Shown in pieces: positions 1-4,987 of a DNA stretch of 6,132 nt (its first letter is position 1; the number at the start of each line of letters is the position of its first letter). A program made the translations under genes and the position numbers. This stretch comes from Acidobacteriota bacterium (GTDB lineage Bacteria; Acidobacteriota; Terriglobia; Terriglobales; Acidobacteriaceae), in NCBI GenBank assembly GCA_003225595.1, contig QIAR01000571.1, positions 282 to 6,413 of the forward strand. Direction: 5' to 3'. Under the pieces are notes generated by a model. That model ran no database searches, was not told where the DNA came from, and saw only the letters and a program-made list of their open reading frames with translations.

Positions 1-74
1 CGCAAGCGCGCCTCCTCCGACCCGACTGCAATGAGCACGGCTGTGACATGACCGCCGCATGACCGAGCTTTCCA

Positions 75-103
75 TTGACTTCGCCCTACAGCACCCCTAA
101 CAT
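75..103 (+). promoter_or_regulatory. Putative sigma70-type promoter of the kinase remnant
   Basis: TTGACT at 75-80 (five of six matches to TTGACA) is followed after exactly 17 bases by TAACAT at 98-103 (four of six matches to TATAAT). Transcription would start near 110, only a few bases before the ATG at 113. The transcript would therefore be nearly leaderless, which fits the absence of a Shine-Dalgarno sequence before that ATG. This is a motif match only. Confidence 0.45.
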
Positions 104-112
104 GGCAGCCCA

Positions 113-247
113 ATGCTCGGACAGACCATCTCGCACTACCGCATCATCGAGAGGCTCGGCGGCGGCGGCATGGGTGTCGTCTACAAGGCCGAGGAACATC
201 CTGGAACTCACGATTCATGGTGCAGAAGCGGTTGGGATATGGGTTGA
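113..247 (+). pseudogene. Truncated start of a PknB-type Ser/Thr protein kinase
   Basis: The 44-codon reading frame begins MLGQTISHYRIIERLGGGGM and continues GVVYKAEE, which is the N-terminus of a Hanks-type (PknB-like) serine/threonine kinase. The glycine-rich ATP loop is visible as G16-x-G18-x-x-G21-x-V23. After residue 28 (base 196) the expected continuation, with the VALK lysine strand, is missing. The frame reads unrelated residues and stops at 245-247. The catalytic loop, DFG motif and every later domain are absent, and I found no continuation in the other two forward frames nearby. No Shine-Dalgarno precedes the ATG, but a promoter-like element at 75-103 would give an almost leaderless message. 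The likeliest explanation is a gene cut by deletion or rearrangement near base 196. A misassembly at that point is the alternative. Kinase identity of the first 28 residues is secure; expression is unknown. Confidence 0.75.
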
Positions 248-680
248 GTCTGCGTTCCTTTCAAAGTTGGTGCTTCGGGGCTCGGCGGGCACGCGATAAA
301 AACTCTAATATTCTTTGTACCGTTTCAGCAAGAAGCAGTAAGACCTGATCATCAGAGTTGCGGGACTGGCAAAGATAAGCAGCGAACGAAAATCTACCCC
401 GGAACCAATTCGGCCCAAACACCATCTTTACATTTCCGTGACATAGGGCAACGCGGTAGGCGGTATCCTTGTTTGTGAGAGAGCAGATCCACCACCTTCA
501 AAGAAGCGACTTGCGTAGACGGAGCGCTTCGATCCAGACTGTCGCGGACGGCTCACATGGAACTCGGTTCAAGCGACGCACAAGAGGGAGAACGGGTGTA
601 AAATGCTGGACGTTTTCGAAGTCAAATAAGGAAATCCGTGCTTAAGTGGATTCCTCGTCTTGTCGGGCGTCTCCAGTCCG
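248..680. other. Gene-free stretch before the propeller gene
   Basis: No reading frame here has a recognisable protein or a convincing ribosome binding site. TAAAAT at 599-604 could be a -10 element for the downstream gene, but no good -35 box stands at the right distance. A GTG at 646 opens the downstream frame but has no Shine-Dalgarno and would add 16 residues ahead of a typical signal peptide, so it is not the start. The sequence may include remains of the truncated kinase locus, but nothing is identifiable. Confidence 0.5.
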
Positions 681-687
681 AAGGAGG
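681..687 (+). promoter_or_regulatory. Shine-Dalgarno that fixes the propeller gene start
   Basis: AAGGAGG lies six bases before the ATG at 694. It places the start there rather than at the in-frame GTG at 646. It also puts the signal peptide at the very N-terminus, as expected for an exported protein. Confidence 0.85.
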
Positions 688-693
688 TACGTC

Positions 694-2193
694 ATGAGAT
701 CAGCCATTCGATTTTTACTAGCGTCGCTACTCGCCGTTTGCAGCTCCGTGGCTTTCAGCCAAGCTCAGAACCCCCATAATCCGACTTGGCGGGCCAAGTA
801 CAACTATCTTGTGACCCACGGCGTACGGCAGTCTGCTATGGTCACAACAGCCTCGATTACCGTCGGCGCAAATGTGGACGTGTCAAACGAATGTGGGCCG
901 CAGAGTGAGACCTATATAACCCTGGATCCCGCCAGTCCGAACACCCTGGCTGCTGGATCCAACGAGATCTTTCGGCTCCCGATGCGGGGATATTCCTCCT
1001 CGGACGGAGGGCTTAGTTGGGGTGGCGTTGACCTGCCACTTCCGCCGGCGATTGGCGCGCACGGTGTGGACTTCGGTTCAGACCCAAGCCTCGCATTCGA
1101 TACCCGGGGCAATACGTTCTACAGCTATATTGTCGTCTTCTTCAGCACGAACTTTCACGCCATCAACGGCACCGAAATGGCGGTGGCTCGCTCCAGCGAT
1201 GGCGGCGGGACTTACCCCAACGTGAACTTCTTTGAATTTTCCGGCGGTGAGGATCACTTCAACGACAAGCCTATGATCACTGCCGACACGAATCCCAGCA
1301 GCCCGTTCCGCGATAACGTTTACGTAGCCTGGGACGCGGCCATTGGTGGCTCGGGTACTGGAGGAATTCGCGTGGCCACATCAGCCGATCATGGGGCGAC
1401 GTTCACTGCGAGGCGAATTGACCATCGCCCCGGACCGGGATTGGGCATTGGCGCAGTGCCCTTCGTCGGTCCCGATGGCCAGGTGTACGCAGCCTGGAAC
1501 GATTTCAAGAACAATGTGATCGCTTTCAACCGCTCTTTTGACGGTGGGGTTACGTGGGGTAGCGAGCACGCCATCGCTGCCAAGCAGGCGAGGTTTGACA
1601 TCGGTATTCCGGCAGAGTCGTTCCGACGGGCGCTGGTATATCCGGCATGCGATGCCGATCGCTCGACCGGAGCCCATCGCGGCCGGCTGTACTGCTCATG
1701 GATGGACCTGACTGCTGGGGGCACGACCGACATCTTCGCGTCCTTTTCTGACGACCAGGGCACGAGCTGGTCAACGCCCGCAGCAGTAACGGATCAGTTG
1801 TCGTTTCCAGTAGACCGGTTCAATCAATGGCTTTCGGCAGATCCCATCACAGGCGGTGTCAATGTTTCCTTCTACGATACGCGCAACGACACCACCGGCC
1901 AGCGCTTCGAGACAGACGTGTACTTCACTCAGTCCAGCGACGGTGGCCTAACCTGGAGCTCGCCGAATACGCGCGTCACAACGGTCAGTTCTAACGAGCA
2001 CGATTGCAATGGCCTGTTTCCGTGCCTCAACGGTATTGATTATGGCAATCAGCAAGGCGACTACGAAGGCCTAGTATCGTTTAGTGGCGTGTCGCACCCG
2101 ATATGGACGGACAGCCGTGATCAACTCGTCCCCGCGACCGGCTGTTTTACTGACAGACTAATGGAAGAGGTTTTTACGACCACCGTGCAGTGA
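694..2193 (+). CDS. Exported sialidase-fold protein with six Asp-box (BNR) repeats
   Basis: A 499-residue protein. Residues 1-22 form a Sec signal peptide: Arg2 and Arg6, a hydrophobic core at about 7-16, and likely cleavage after the AFS at 20-22. Cys16 is not in a proper lipobox, so a lipoprotein is unlikely. Six Asp-box motifs (S-x-D-x-G-x-T/S-W/Y/F) are visible at residues 102-109, 167-174, 230-237, 281-288, 352-359 and 414-421. Strand motifs such as VYVAWD, VYAAWND and LYCSWMD recur between them. This spacing is that of a six-bladed beta-propeller of the exo-sialidase superfamily. A conserved-looking end follows, with GDYEGL at 455-460 and IWTDSRD at 470-476. The fold is well supported. 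The enzymatic activity is not: Asp boxes are structural, also occur in non-sialidases, and I cannot assign the catalytic Arg triad and Tyr by eye. Several cysteines suit an oxidising extracytoplasmic location. The gene appears to stand alone, followed only by a 17-codon ORF. Confidence 0.88.
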   Translation: MRSAIRFLLASLLAVCSSVAFSQAQNPHNPTWRAKYNYLVTHGVRQSAMVTTASITVGANVDVSNECGPQSETYITLDPASPNTLAAGSNEIFRLPMRGYSSSDGGLSWGGVDLPLPPAIGAHGVDFGSDPSLAFDTRGNTFYSYIVVFFSTNFHAINGTEMAVARSSDGGGTYPNVNFFEFSGGEDHFNDKPMITADTNPSSPFRDNVYVAWDAAIGGSGTGGIRVATSADHGATFTARRIDHRPGPGLGIGAVPFVGPDGQVYAAWNDFKNNVIAFNRSFDGGVTWGSEHAIAAKQARFDIGIPAESFRRALVYPACDADRSTGAHRGRLYCSWMDLTAGGTTDIFASFSDDQGTSWSTPAAVTDQLSFPVDRFNQWLSADPITGGVNVSFYDTRNDTTGQRFETDVYFTQSSDGGLTWSSPNTRVTTVSSNEHDCNGLFPCLNGIDYGNQQGDYEGLVSFSGVSHPIWTDSRDQLVPATGCFTDRLMEEVFTTTVQ

Positions 2194-2199
2194 AAGCGC

Positions 2200-2238
2200 T
2201 TTTCGCCGCGAAGGAGGAGGTTCATGAAAAGACCTCCT
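2200..2238 (+). promoter_or_regulatory. Hairpins overlapping the Shine-Dalgarno and start of the 17-codon ORF
   Basis: AGGAGGT at 2215-2221 is perfectly complementary to ACCTCCT at 2232-2238, giving a 7-bp stem with a 10-base loop that contains the ATG at 2224. Part of the Shine-Dalgarno (AAGGAGG, 2211-2217) is thus paired with codons 3-5 of the ORF. A second small stem directly upstream pairs TTCGC (2202-2206) with GCGAA (2208-2212); its one-base loop makes it weak unless it rearranges. A perfect palindrome AAAGCGCTTT (2193-2202) begins on the last base of the propeller gene's stop codon. The arrangement would restrain translation of the small ORF, but this is inferred from base pairing alone. 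Confidence 0.45.
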
Positions 2239-2277
2239 GCGAAACTGATAGAAGTGAGGACTAAACGCCAAAAGTGA
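2224..2277 (+). CDS. Possible 17-residue small protein or leader peptide
   Basis: ATG at 2224 opens MKRPPAKLIEVRTKRQK and stops at 2275-2277. It has a textbook Shine-Dalgarno, AAGGAGG at 2211-2217, six bases before the ATG. That is the same sequence and spacing as in front of the propeller gene, and the surrounding context (cgAAGGAGG, five variable bases, TCATGA) also matches. The peptide is strongly basic (seven Lys/Arg in 17 residues), with no cysteine, membrane segment or recognisable family. It begins 30 bases after the propeller stop codon, so it could be the second cistron of that transcript. Options are a true small protein, a leader peptide controlled by the start-region hairpin, the stub of a decayed gene, or a chance ORF behind a purine-rich tract. 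Translation is plausible but unproven. Confidence 0.35.
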   Translation: MKRPPAKLIEVRTKRQK

Positions 2278-2312
2278 AAGAGCGCCGGAAAGTCACGAGA
2301 TCGCACAAGCCG

Positions 2313-2335
2313 CCATCGCAGTTCGCAAGCGATGG
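2313..2335. repeat. 7-bp perfect inverted repeat
   Basis: CCATCGC (2313-2319) pairs with GCGATGG (2329-2335) across a 9-base loop. No T-tract follows on either strand, so it is not a standard intrinsic terminator. It may be a small intergenic palindrome or an mRNA 3'-end structure. Confidence 0.4.
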
Positions 2336-2488
2336 TCGGTGGATTTATTAGGCCTCCAATCGCGGGCACCCCGAGGCAAGCGGTCCGTAAACGAGCCGAG
2401 GCTCTTCGACGACCCTTCACTTGAAGGCCGTGCTTGCTCCCAGATTCGCAGCAGGGAAGTCCTAAGGCGTCGGCGTCTGTGCTCCCCC

Positions 2489-2511
2489 ACCCTTCGAAAA
2501 CCGAGAAGGGT
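2489..2511. repeat. 7-bp inverted repeat, ACCCTTC type
   Basis: ACCCTTC (2489-2495) pairs with GAAGGGT (2505-2511) over a 9-base loop. Two further G-C pairs (2486-2487 with 2513-2514) lie beyond one mismatch. It resembles the 'CCCACCCTTC...GAAGGGT' palindromes I associate with intergenic regions of acidobacterial genomes; that is from memory and not checked. No T-tract follows. Confidence 0.4.
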
Positions 2512-2581
2512 AGGCCAGCCCGCCGGCAGCCGCCATGTCGGCGCGGAGGCCTCGAGCGTGCGAAAACACCTCAGCCGCTGT

Positions 2582-2602
2582 CTGCTTAAAGCAGTCTTTT
2601 TT
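2582..2602 (+). terminator. Rho-independent terminator between convergent genes
   Basis: CTGCT (2582-2586) pairs with AGCAG (2590-2594) over a three-base loop and is followed at once by TCTTTTTT (2595-2602). The T-tract is on the plus strand only, so it would end transcription from the propeller side, about 390 bases after that gene's stop. Its last bases coincide with the stop codon of the minus-strand gene (2601-2603). The stem is short, so efficiency may be modest. Confidence 0.55.
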
Positions 2603-2981
2603 ACTGTACTGCAGAGTTCGCGTCTGTTTCGTTAACTGGCTGCGCATCGGAGCCCGTGCCGGCTTCGCTAGCCTGCAGCAAACCCACATTCCCTCGCAGG
2701 GTCTCCCAGGCCGCCTGGTTCAGTGCCGGGTCCGAGCCGACGAGGTCGCGGATCATCTTCCAGGCAGCAACGTTGAGAGCGCCCTCGGGGGGTGGTCCCA
2801 TAGCCAGGGCGACTGAGCACTGGGGACAGAAACAGATCCGCTGTGCCGCCGACTTTTGCCGCGGTTTTATTCCCACGGTCTGCGCGAACATTCCCACGGT
2901 CTGCGCGAACATGAATACACCAACGGACTTCTGTCCTGCCTCGAAGTCCCGATTACAGCGAAGACAAAAAAGATGTTCCAA
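2601..2981 (-). CDS. Unrecognised four-cysteine (zinc-ribbon-like) protein with internal repeats
   Basis: A 126-residue protein if started at the TTG at 2981, the best-supported start: AGGAGGGG stands just upstream, with six bases between AGGAGG and TTG. The frame stays open upstream to 3173 but runs through a hairpin and has no ribosome site there. Residues 6-9 (CLRC) and 52-55 (CPQC, with an extra Cys50) form two CxxC knuckles expected to bind one zinc ion. The linker carries a perfect duplication of MFAQTVG (24-30 and 31-37). The C-terminal part holds a second, older repeat: ALNxAAWxx(I/L)Rxx-VG at 68-82 and again at 86-100, probably two short helices. The tail from about 104 is polar and probably disordered. 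In the older repeat, shared residues use different synonymous codons, which argues for real coding. There is no signal peptide or membrane segment, so it is probably cytoplasmic. It lies on the same strand behind the CBS gene, 207 bases away. I do not recognise the family; nucleic-acid or protein binding is only a guess from the CxxC pairs. Confidence 0.65.
   Translation of the reverse strand: MEHLFCLRCNRDFEAGQKSVGVFMFAQTVGMFAQTVGIKPRQKSAAQRICFCPQCSVALAMGPPPEGALNVAAWKMIRDLVGSDPALNQAAWETLRGNVGLLQASEAGTGSDAQPVNETDANSAVQ
2869..2912. repeat. Perfect 21-bp tandem duplication inside the zinc-ribbon-like gene
   Basis: Bases 2869-2889 are repeated exactly at 2890-2910, and two more bases keep the period. 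The unit is a multiple of three, so it adds seven residues (MFAQTVG) without breaking the frame, between the two CxxC motifs. Perfect identity points to a recent slippage event or a variable-number locus. Confidence 0.95.
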
Positions 2982-2985
2982 CGGT

Positions 2986-2993
2986 CCCCTCCT
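2986..2993 (-). promoter_or_regulatory. Shine-Dalgarno supporting a TTG start
   Basis: On the minus strand AGGAGGGG is followed by ACCG and then TTG at 2981. The AGGAGG core is six bases from the TTG. It is the only strong ribosome site in this open frame, so it decides the start. Confidence 0.75.
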
Positions 2994-3132
2994 AGCGGCC
3001 AAGTGCCGCAACAAAATACTGTCTTCACGCCCCAGCGGGCGCAAGTAGATAGAAAGGTTCCCGCTAGCTTGAATTCCACAGCGCAAGAAGCTAATAGGCG
3101 AGGTCGCAATGCCGGATCTTCCATGTCGCTGA

Positions 3133-3166
3133 CTCTGGATTGTGGCTTGGCCGCCACAACCCAGAG
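3133..3166. repeat. Large hairpin between the CBS and zinc-ribbon-like genes
   Basis: CTCTGGATTGTGGC (3133-3146) faces GCCACAACCCAGAG (3153-3166) across the loop TTGGCC: a 14-position stem with a single A-C mismatch. TGA (3130-3132) and TCA (3170-3172) could extend it past a bulge. It begins 22 bases after the CBS stop codon on the minus strand. No T-tract follows on either strand, so it is not a classical terminator. An mRNA-stabilising 3' structure, a processing site, or a REP-like palindrome are the options. Confidence 0.75.
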
Positions 3167-3188
3167 CTGTCAAGACTGCGGCATTGAA

Positions 3189-3644
3189 TCAGGCTGCGGC
3201 TGGCGGCGCAAGGATCGTTTGCGACGGTTTGGATATTTCGGCCACTGTCTTATGCACTTTCTCCGCTCCCTCCGAGCGGGCCAAATCAGCTTGGGAAAAA
3301 ATGCCGACGCAGCACCCTTGCTGATCAACTACCGGGATGCGGCGAATCTGATGTGCCTGCATCAACCTCTCGCAGGAATCCAGGCTCTGCTCCGGCCGAC
3401 AGGTCACCGGGTTGCGCGTGATATAGGCTTCGATGCGTGTGGTCTTCGGATCTAATCCTTCGGCAAGGATGCTGCAACAGAGGTCGCGGTCTGTGATGAT
3501 GCCCTCCAGTCGTTTCGATTCTCCGTCCGAGATTACCAGCACTGAACCGATATCCTCGTCCAGAAGAATCTTGGCGACCGTCTGCGCCGTGTCAGTTAGG
3601 CGGCAACATACGGGATTTTGAGTCATTACCTCTTTTATTCTCAT
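3189..3644 (-). CDS. Two-CBS-domain protein
   Basis: A 151-residue protein made of a tandem CBS pair (Bateman module) and little else. CBS1 spans about residues 6-64 with the typical VMTQNPV opening and GIITDRDL at 48-55. CBS2 spans about 74-125 with ITRNPVTC at 75-82, RRIPVVD at 101-107 and GIFSQADL at 114-121. In this family the cleft between the domains commonly binds adenine nucleotides or S-adenosylmethionine, and standalone forms act as energy or stress sensors; the partner here is unknown. The ATG at 3644 is chosen because GAGAGG lies six bases upstream. A GTG ten codons earlier (3674) has no clear ribosome site. There is no signal peptide or membrane segment, so it is cytoplasmic. The protein is unusually cysteine-rich (C13-C14, C56-C57, C111-C112 as pairs). 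The zinc-ribbon-like gene follows on the same strand but is separated by a strong hairpin, so cotranscription is uncertain. Confidence 0.92.
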   Translation of the reverse strand: MRIKEVMTQNPVCCRLTDTAQTVAKILLDEDIGSVLVISDGESKRLEGIITDRDLCCSILAEGLDPKTTRIEAYITRNPVTCRPEQSLDSCERLMQAHQIRRIPVVDQQGCCVGIFSQADLARSEGAEKVHKTVAEISKPSQTILAPPAAA

Positions 3645-3672
3645 CAAACACCTCTCGTTGTTTGATTGCCCC

Positions 3673-3708
3673 ACCGGGACTACTGCCGGTCAAGGGCAGC
3701 GACGCCCT
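3673..3708 (-). promoter_or_regulatory. Tandem hairpins upstream of the CBS gene
   Basis: Two short stems lie side by side in the probable leader: ACCGG (3673-3677) with CCGGT (3686-3690), and AGGGC (3693-3697) with GCCCT (3704-3708). They sit 29-64 bases before the ATG. I see no matching riboswitch class. A TTGACC lies between them on the minus strand, but no good -10 box is at the right distance. Confidence 0.3.
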
Positions 3709-4008
3709 GTGATTCAGCCTTATTTCTAGGGCGCGCAGGTATCGGAGACTTTCTTCAGATCCGGTTTATTGAACCCAATGTTAGATACTTAACCGTCTGC
3801 AGGGTTGTCTAGCGACGCTGAATCGTTTCGGACGAATTGCAGAAGTCGCCTCACACGCACGTCGTTGTTGCCTGCCGGCTTGCCAGCCTTCTGCTTTACG
3901 TTGGATGTAGGGTGCAATGTTCAGTATCGTACAGTGTTCGCGGTATTGTCCACGATGAGCCTTGTCATCAAAATCATGCATTCCCAGGGGCTACTTCTCA
4001 AGACCTAC
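3709..4008. other. Divergent intergenic region with no clear gene
   Basis: The stretch between the CBS gene and the response-regulator fragment contains open frames on both strands, but none has a convincing ribosome site or a recognisable protein. It must hold the CBS promoter reading leftward, which I could not place with confidence. Confidence 0.45.
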
Positions 4009-4104
4009 GTGCCTACGAAGATCCTCATTGCCGACGGCAGAGCGCACCTCCGACACGCCCCTCAATCTTGCAGTGAGCTGAATACGATTGCGAGTTTGCC
4101 GTGA
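4009..4104 (+). pseudogene. Probable remnant of a response-regulator receiver N-terminus
   Basis: From a GTG at 4009 the frame reads VPTKILIADGRAHLRHAPQS and about ten more residues, then stops at 4102-4104. The pattern KILIAD followed by R-x-x-L-R-x-x and an LN ending resembles beta strand 1 and helix 1 of a receiver domain, where KILIADD...LR is usual. The second acidic residue of the metal-binding pair is Gly here (DG, not DD). The phospho-acceptor Asp and all later elements are missing, and no continuation appears in other frames before the HAD gene at 4134. The frame remains open upstream (another ATG at 3955) without receiver-like sequence. I read it as a decayed fragment cut off about 30 bases before the HAD start. 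The match is short, so chance similarity remains possible. Confidence 0.4.
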
Positions 4105-4119
4105 GGCAGAGACGGCAAA
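4095..4119 (+). promoter_or_regulatory. 8-bp hairpin in the leader of the HAD gene
   Basis: TTTGCCGT (4095-4102) pairs perfectly with ACGGCAAA (4112-4119) over a 9-base loop, ending 14 bases before the HAD start codon. It contains the stop codon of the receiver remnant. No proper T-tract follows (GCCTCCTTTG). The bases after it, CCTCCTTT (4121-4128), match the anti-Shine-Dalgarno rather than a Shine-Dalgarno, so the HAD gene has only a weak GAAAG ahead of its ATG. Confidence 0.45.
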
Positions 4120-4133
4120 GCCTCCTTTGAAAG

Positions 4134-4820
4134 ATGCCAGCGTCCAGAAACAAAACGGCTTTCGTCTTCGATCTGGATGGCACGCTGGTGGACAGCGTTT
4201 ACCAACACGTGCTGGCGTGGCGAGAGGCGTTGGAGCGTTGCGGCATTGAGCTGGCGGTGTGGCGCATTCATCGACGCATCGGTATGAGCGGAGGCCTGTT
4301 TGTCAACGCGCTACTGAGAGAGACGGGACACTCGGTAACAGCGGAACAGGCAGAGCGACTCCGGCAATTCCATGCCGAAGCATATGCGCGACAAGTGGCC
4401 CAGGTTCGGCCTCTCCCCGGCGCAAAAGACTTGCTGGCTTTTCTGACTAAGAATGACGTCCCCTGGGCTGTGGCCACCAGCGGTCAGATGGAGAGCACAA
4501 GCAAAACTCTCCAGGTTCTTGGAATTGGTTCCGAAGTGCCAGTCATCACGCGCGACCAGGTACAGCACGCAAAACCTGATCCGGACCTGTTTCTGGCGGC
4601 GGCCGAGCGCCTGGGAGTCGACATTCGCGCCTCGGTGGTGGTAGGAGACAGCGTTTGGGATCTGCTCGCGGCACGGCGCGCGAGAGCGCTTGGAGTCGGT
4701 CTTCTTTCGGGCGGCTATGGGGAGGACGAACTGGAGCGGGCTGGGGCTTACCGCGTGTATCAGGATCCATTTGATCTGCTGGAGCACCTGGACGAAGTAG
4801 GTATTCGGATCTCGGCTTGA
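4134..4820 (+). CDS. HAD-superfamily phosphatase (phosphoglycolate phosphatase-like)
   Basis: A complete 228-residue protein of normal length for subfamily IA HAD hydrolases. All four catalytic motifs are present: motif I DLDGTLVDS with nucleophile Asp13 and acid/base Asp15; motif II ATSG with Thr115 and Ser116; motif III Lys147 in HAKPDPDLF; motif IV GDSxxD with Asp172 and Asp176 for Mg2+. Residues of about 20-90 form the helical C1 cap that selects the substrate. The family hydrolyses phosphate monoesters through an aspartyl-phosphate intermediate. Phosphoglycolate phosphatases and beta-phosphoglucomutases are the closest general types, but the substrate cannot be read from sequence. There is no signal peptide, so it is cytoplasmic. 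ATG 4134 lies seven codons before the first beta strand (FVFDLDG), as expected, although its ribosome site is weak (GAAAG). It converges with the histidine kinase gene on its right and shows no operon partner. Confidence 0.93.
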   Translation: MPASRNKTAFVFDLDGTLVDSVYQHVLAWREALERCGIELAVWRIHRRIGMSGGLFVNALLRETGHSVTAEQAERLRQFHAEAYARQVAQVRPLPGAKDLLAFLTKNDVPWAVATSGQMESTSKTLQVLGIGSEVPVITRDQVQHAKPDPDLFLAAAERLGVDIRASVVVGDSVWDLLAARRARALGVGLLSGGYGEDELERAGAYRVYQDPFDLLEHLDEVGIRISA

Positions 4821-4910
4821 CGAGTGCTCGTGCGGCGGATCCGTTCGGTTGCGTCCGTGATCAAAATCGCGGTTCGCAGCTTTCCTGTGGTAAGTCAGTT
4901 GCGTCGTGCA

Positions 4911-4953
4911 GCTTGAATCAACGGCTTGAATCAACGAGCAGCTTGAATCAACG
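4911..4953. repeat. Three 13-bp direct repeats (GCTTGAATCAACG)
   Basis: Exact copies lie at 4911-4923, 4924-4936 and 4941-4953. The first two abut and the third follows after AGCA; copies 1 and 3 are also both preceded by GCA. Each contains TTGAATCAA, a 9-base palindrome around a central A. They start 91 bases after the HAD stop codon. They could be a small array of binding sites or a slippage product; no replication or integration gene is nearby. Confidence 0.9.
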
Positions 4954-4987
4954 AATTGTCATCAGCCATCGGCAGATTGGCAAAAGT

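Larger units (their letters stand above)
2278..2581. other. Spacer with two perfect-stem hairpins and no recognisable gene
   Basis: This is the intergenic region behind the propeller gene and converging on the minus-strand zinc-ribbon-like gene. The long open frames here, such as 2339-2635 on the plus strand, have no Shine-Dalgarno and no protein-like composition. Two isolated hairpins are present (2313-2335 and 2489-2511), each with a 7-bp perfect stem and a 9-base loop and neither with a T-tract. Nothing else is identifiable. Confidence 0.5.

Noticed and set aside
1..51. Possible C-terminal tail of an upstream gene (frame ending in TGA at 49-51)
   Set aside because: Only 16 codons are visible, with no family pattern, so it cannot be told from chance.
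646..693. N-terminal extension of the propeller protein from GTG 646
   Set aside because: It has no ribosome site, and it would bury the signal peptide behind 16 polar residues; AAGGAGG before ATG 694 is decisive.
2982..3173. Longer form of the zinc-ribbon-like protein starting at 3173
   Set aside because: The extra part runs through the strong hairpin at 3133-3166 and has no ribosome site or recognisable domain.
2656..3455. Long plus-strand open frames at 2656-3048 and 2856-3455
   Set aside because: They lie antisense to the zinc-ribbon-like and CBS genes, lack ribosome sites and have no domain; they are shadow frames.
3781..3981. Minus-strand 66-codon ORF upstream of the CBS gene
   Set aside because: It has no ribosome site and no recognisable protein, and its composition resembles a random frame in GC-rich DNA.
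4311..4934. 207-codon minus-strand frame overlapping the HAD gene
   Set aside because: It is antisense to a fully supported HAD enzyme and shows no motifs or ribosome site.
4821..4953. Replication origin or plasmid iterons suggested by the 13-bp repeats
   Set aside because: There are only three copies, with no AT-rich region, DnaA boxes or initiator gene nearby.
4911..4953. CRISPR array
   Set aside because: The units are 13 bp with 0-4 base gaps; there are no spacers and no cas genes.
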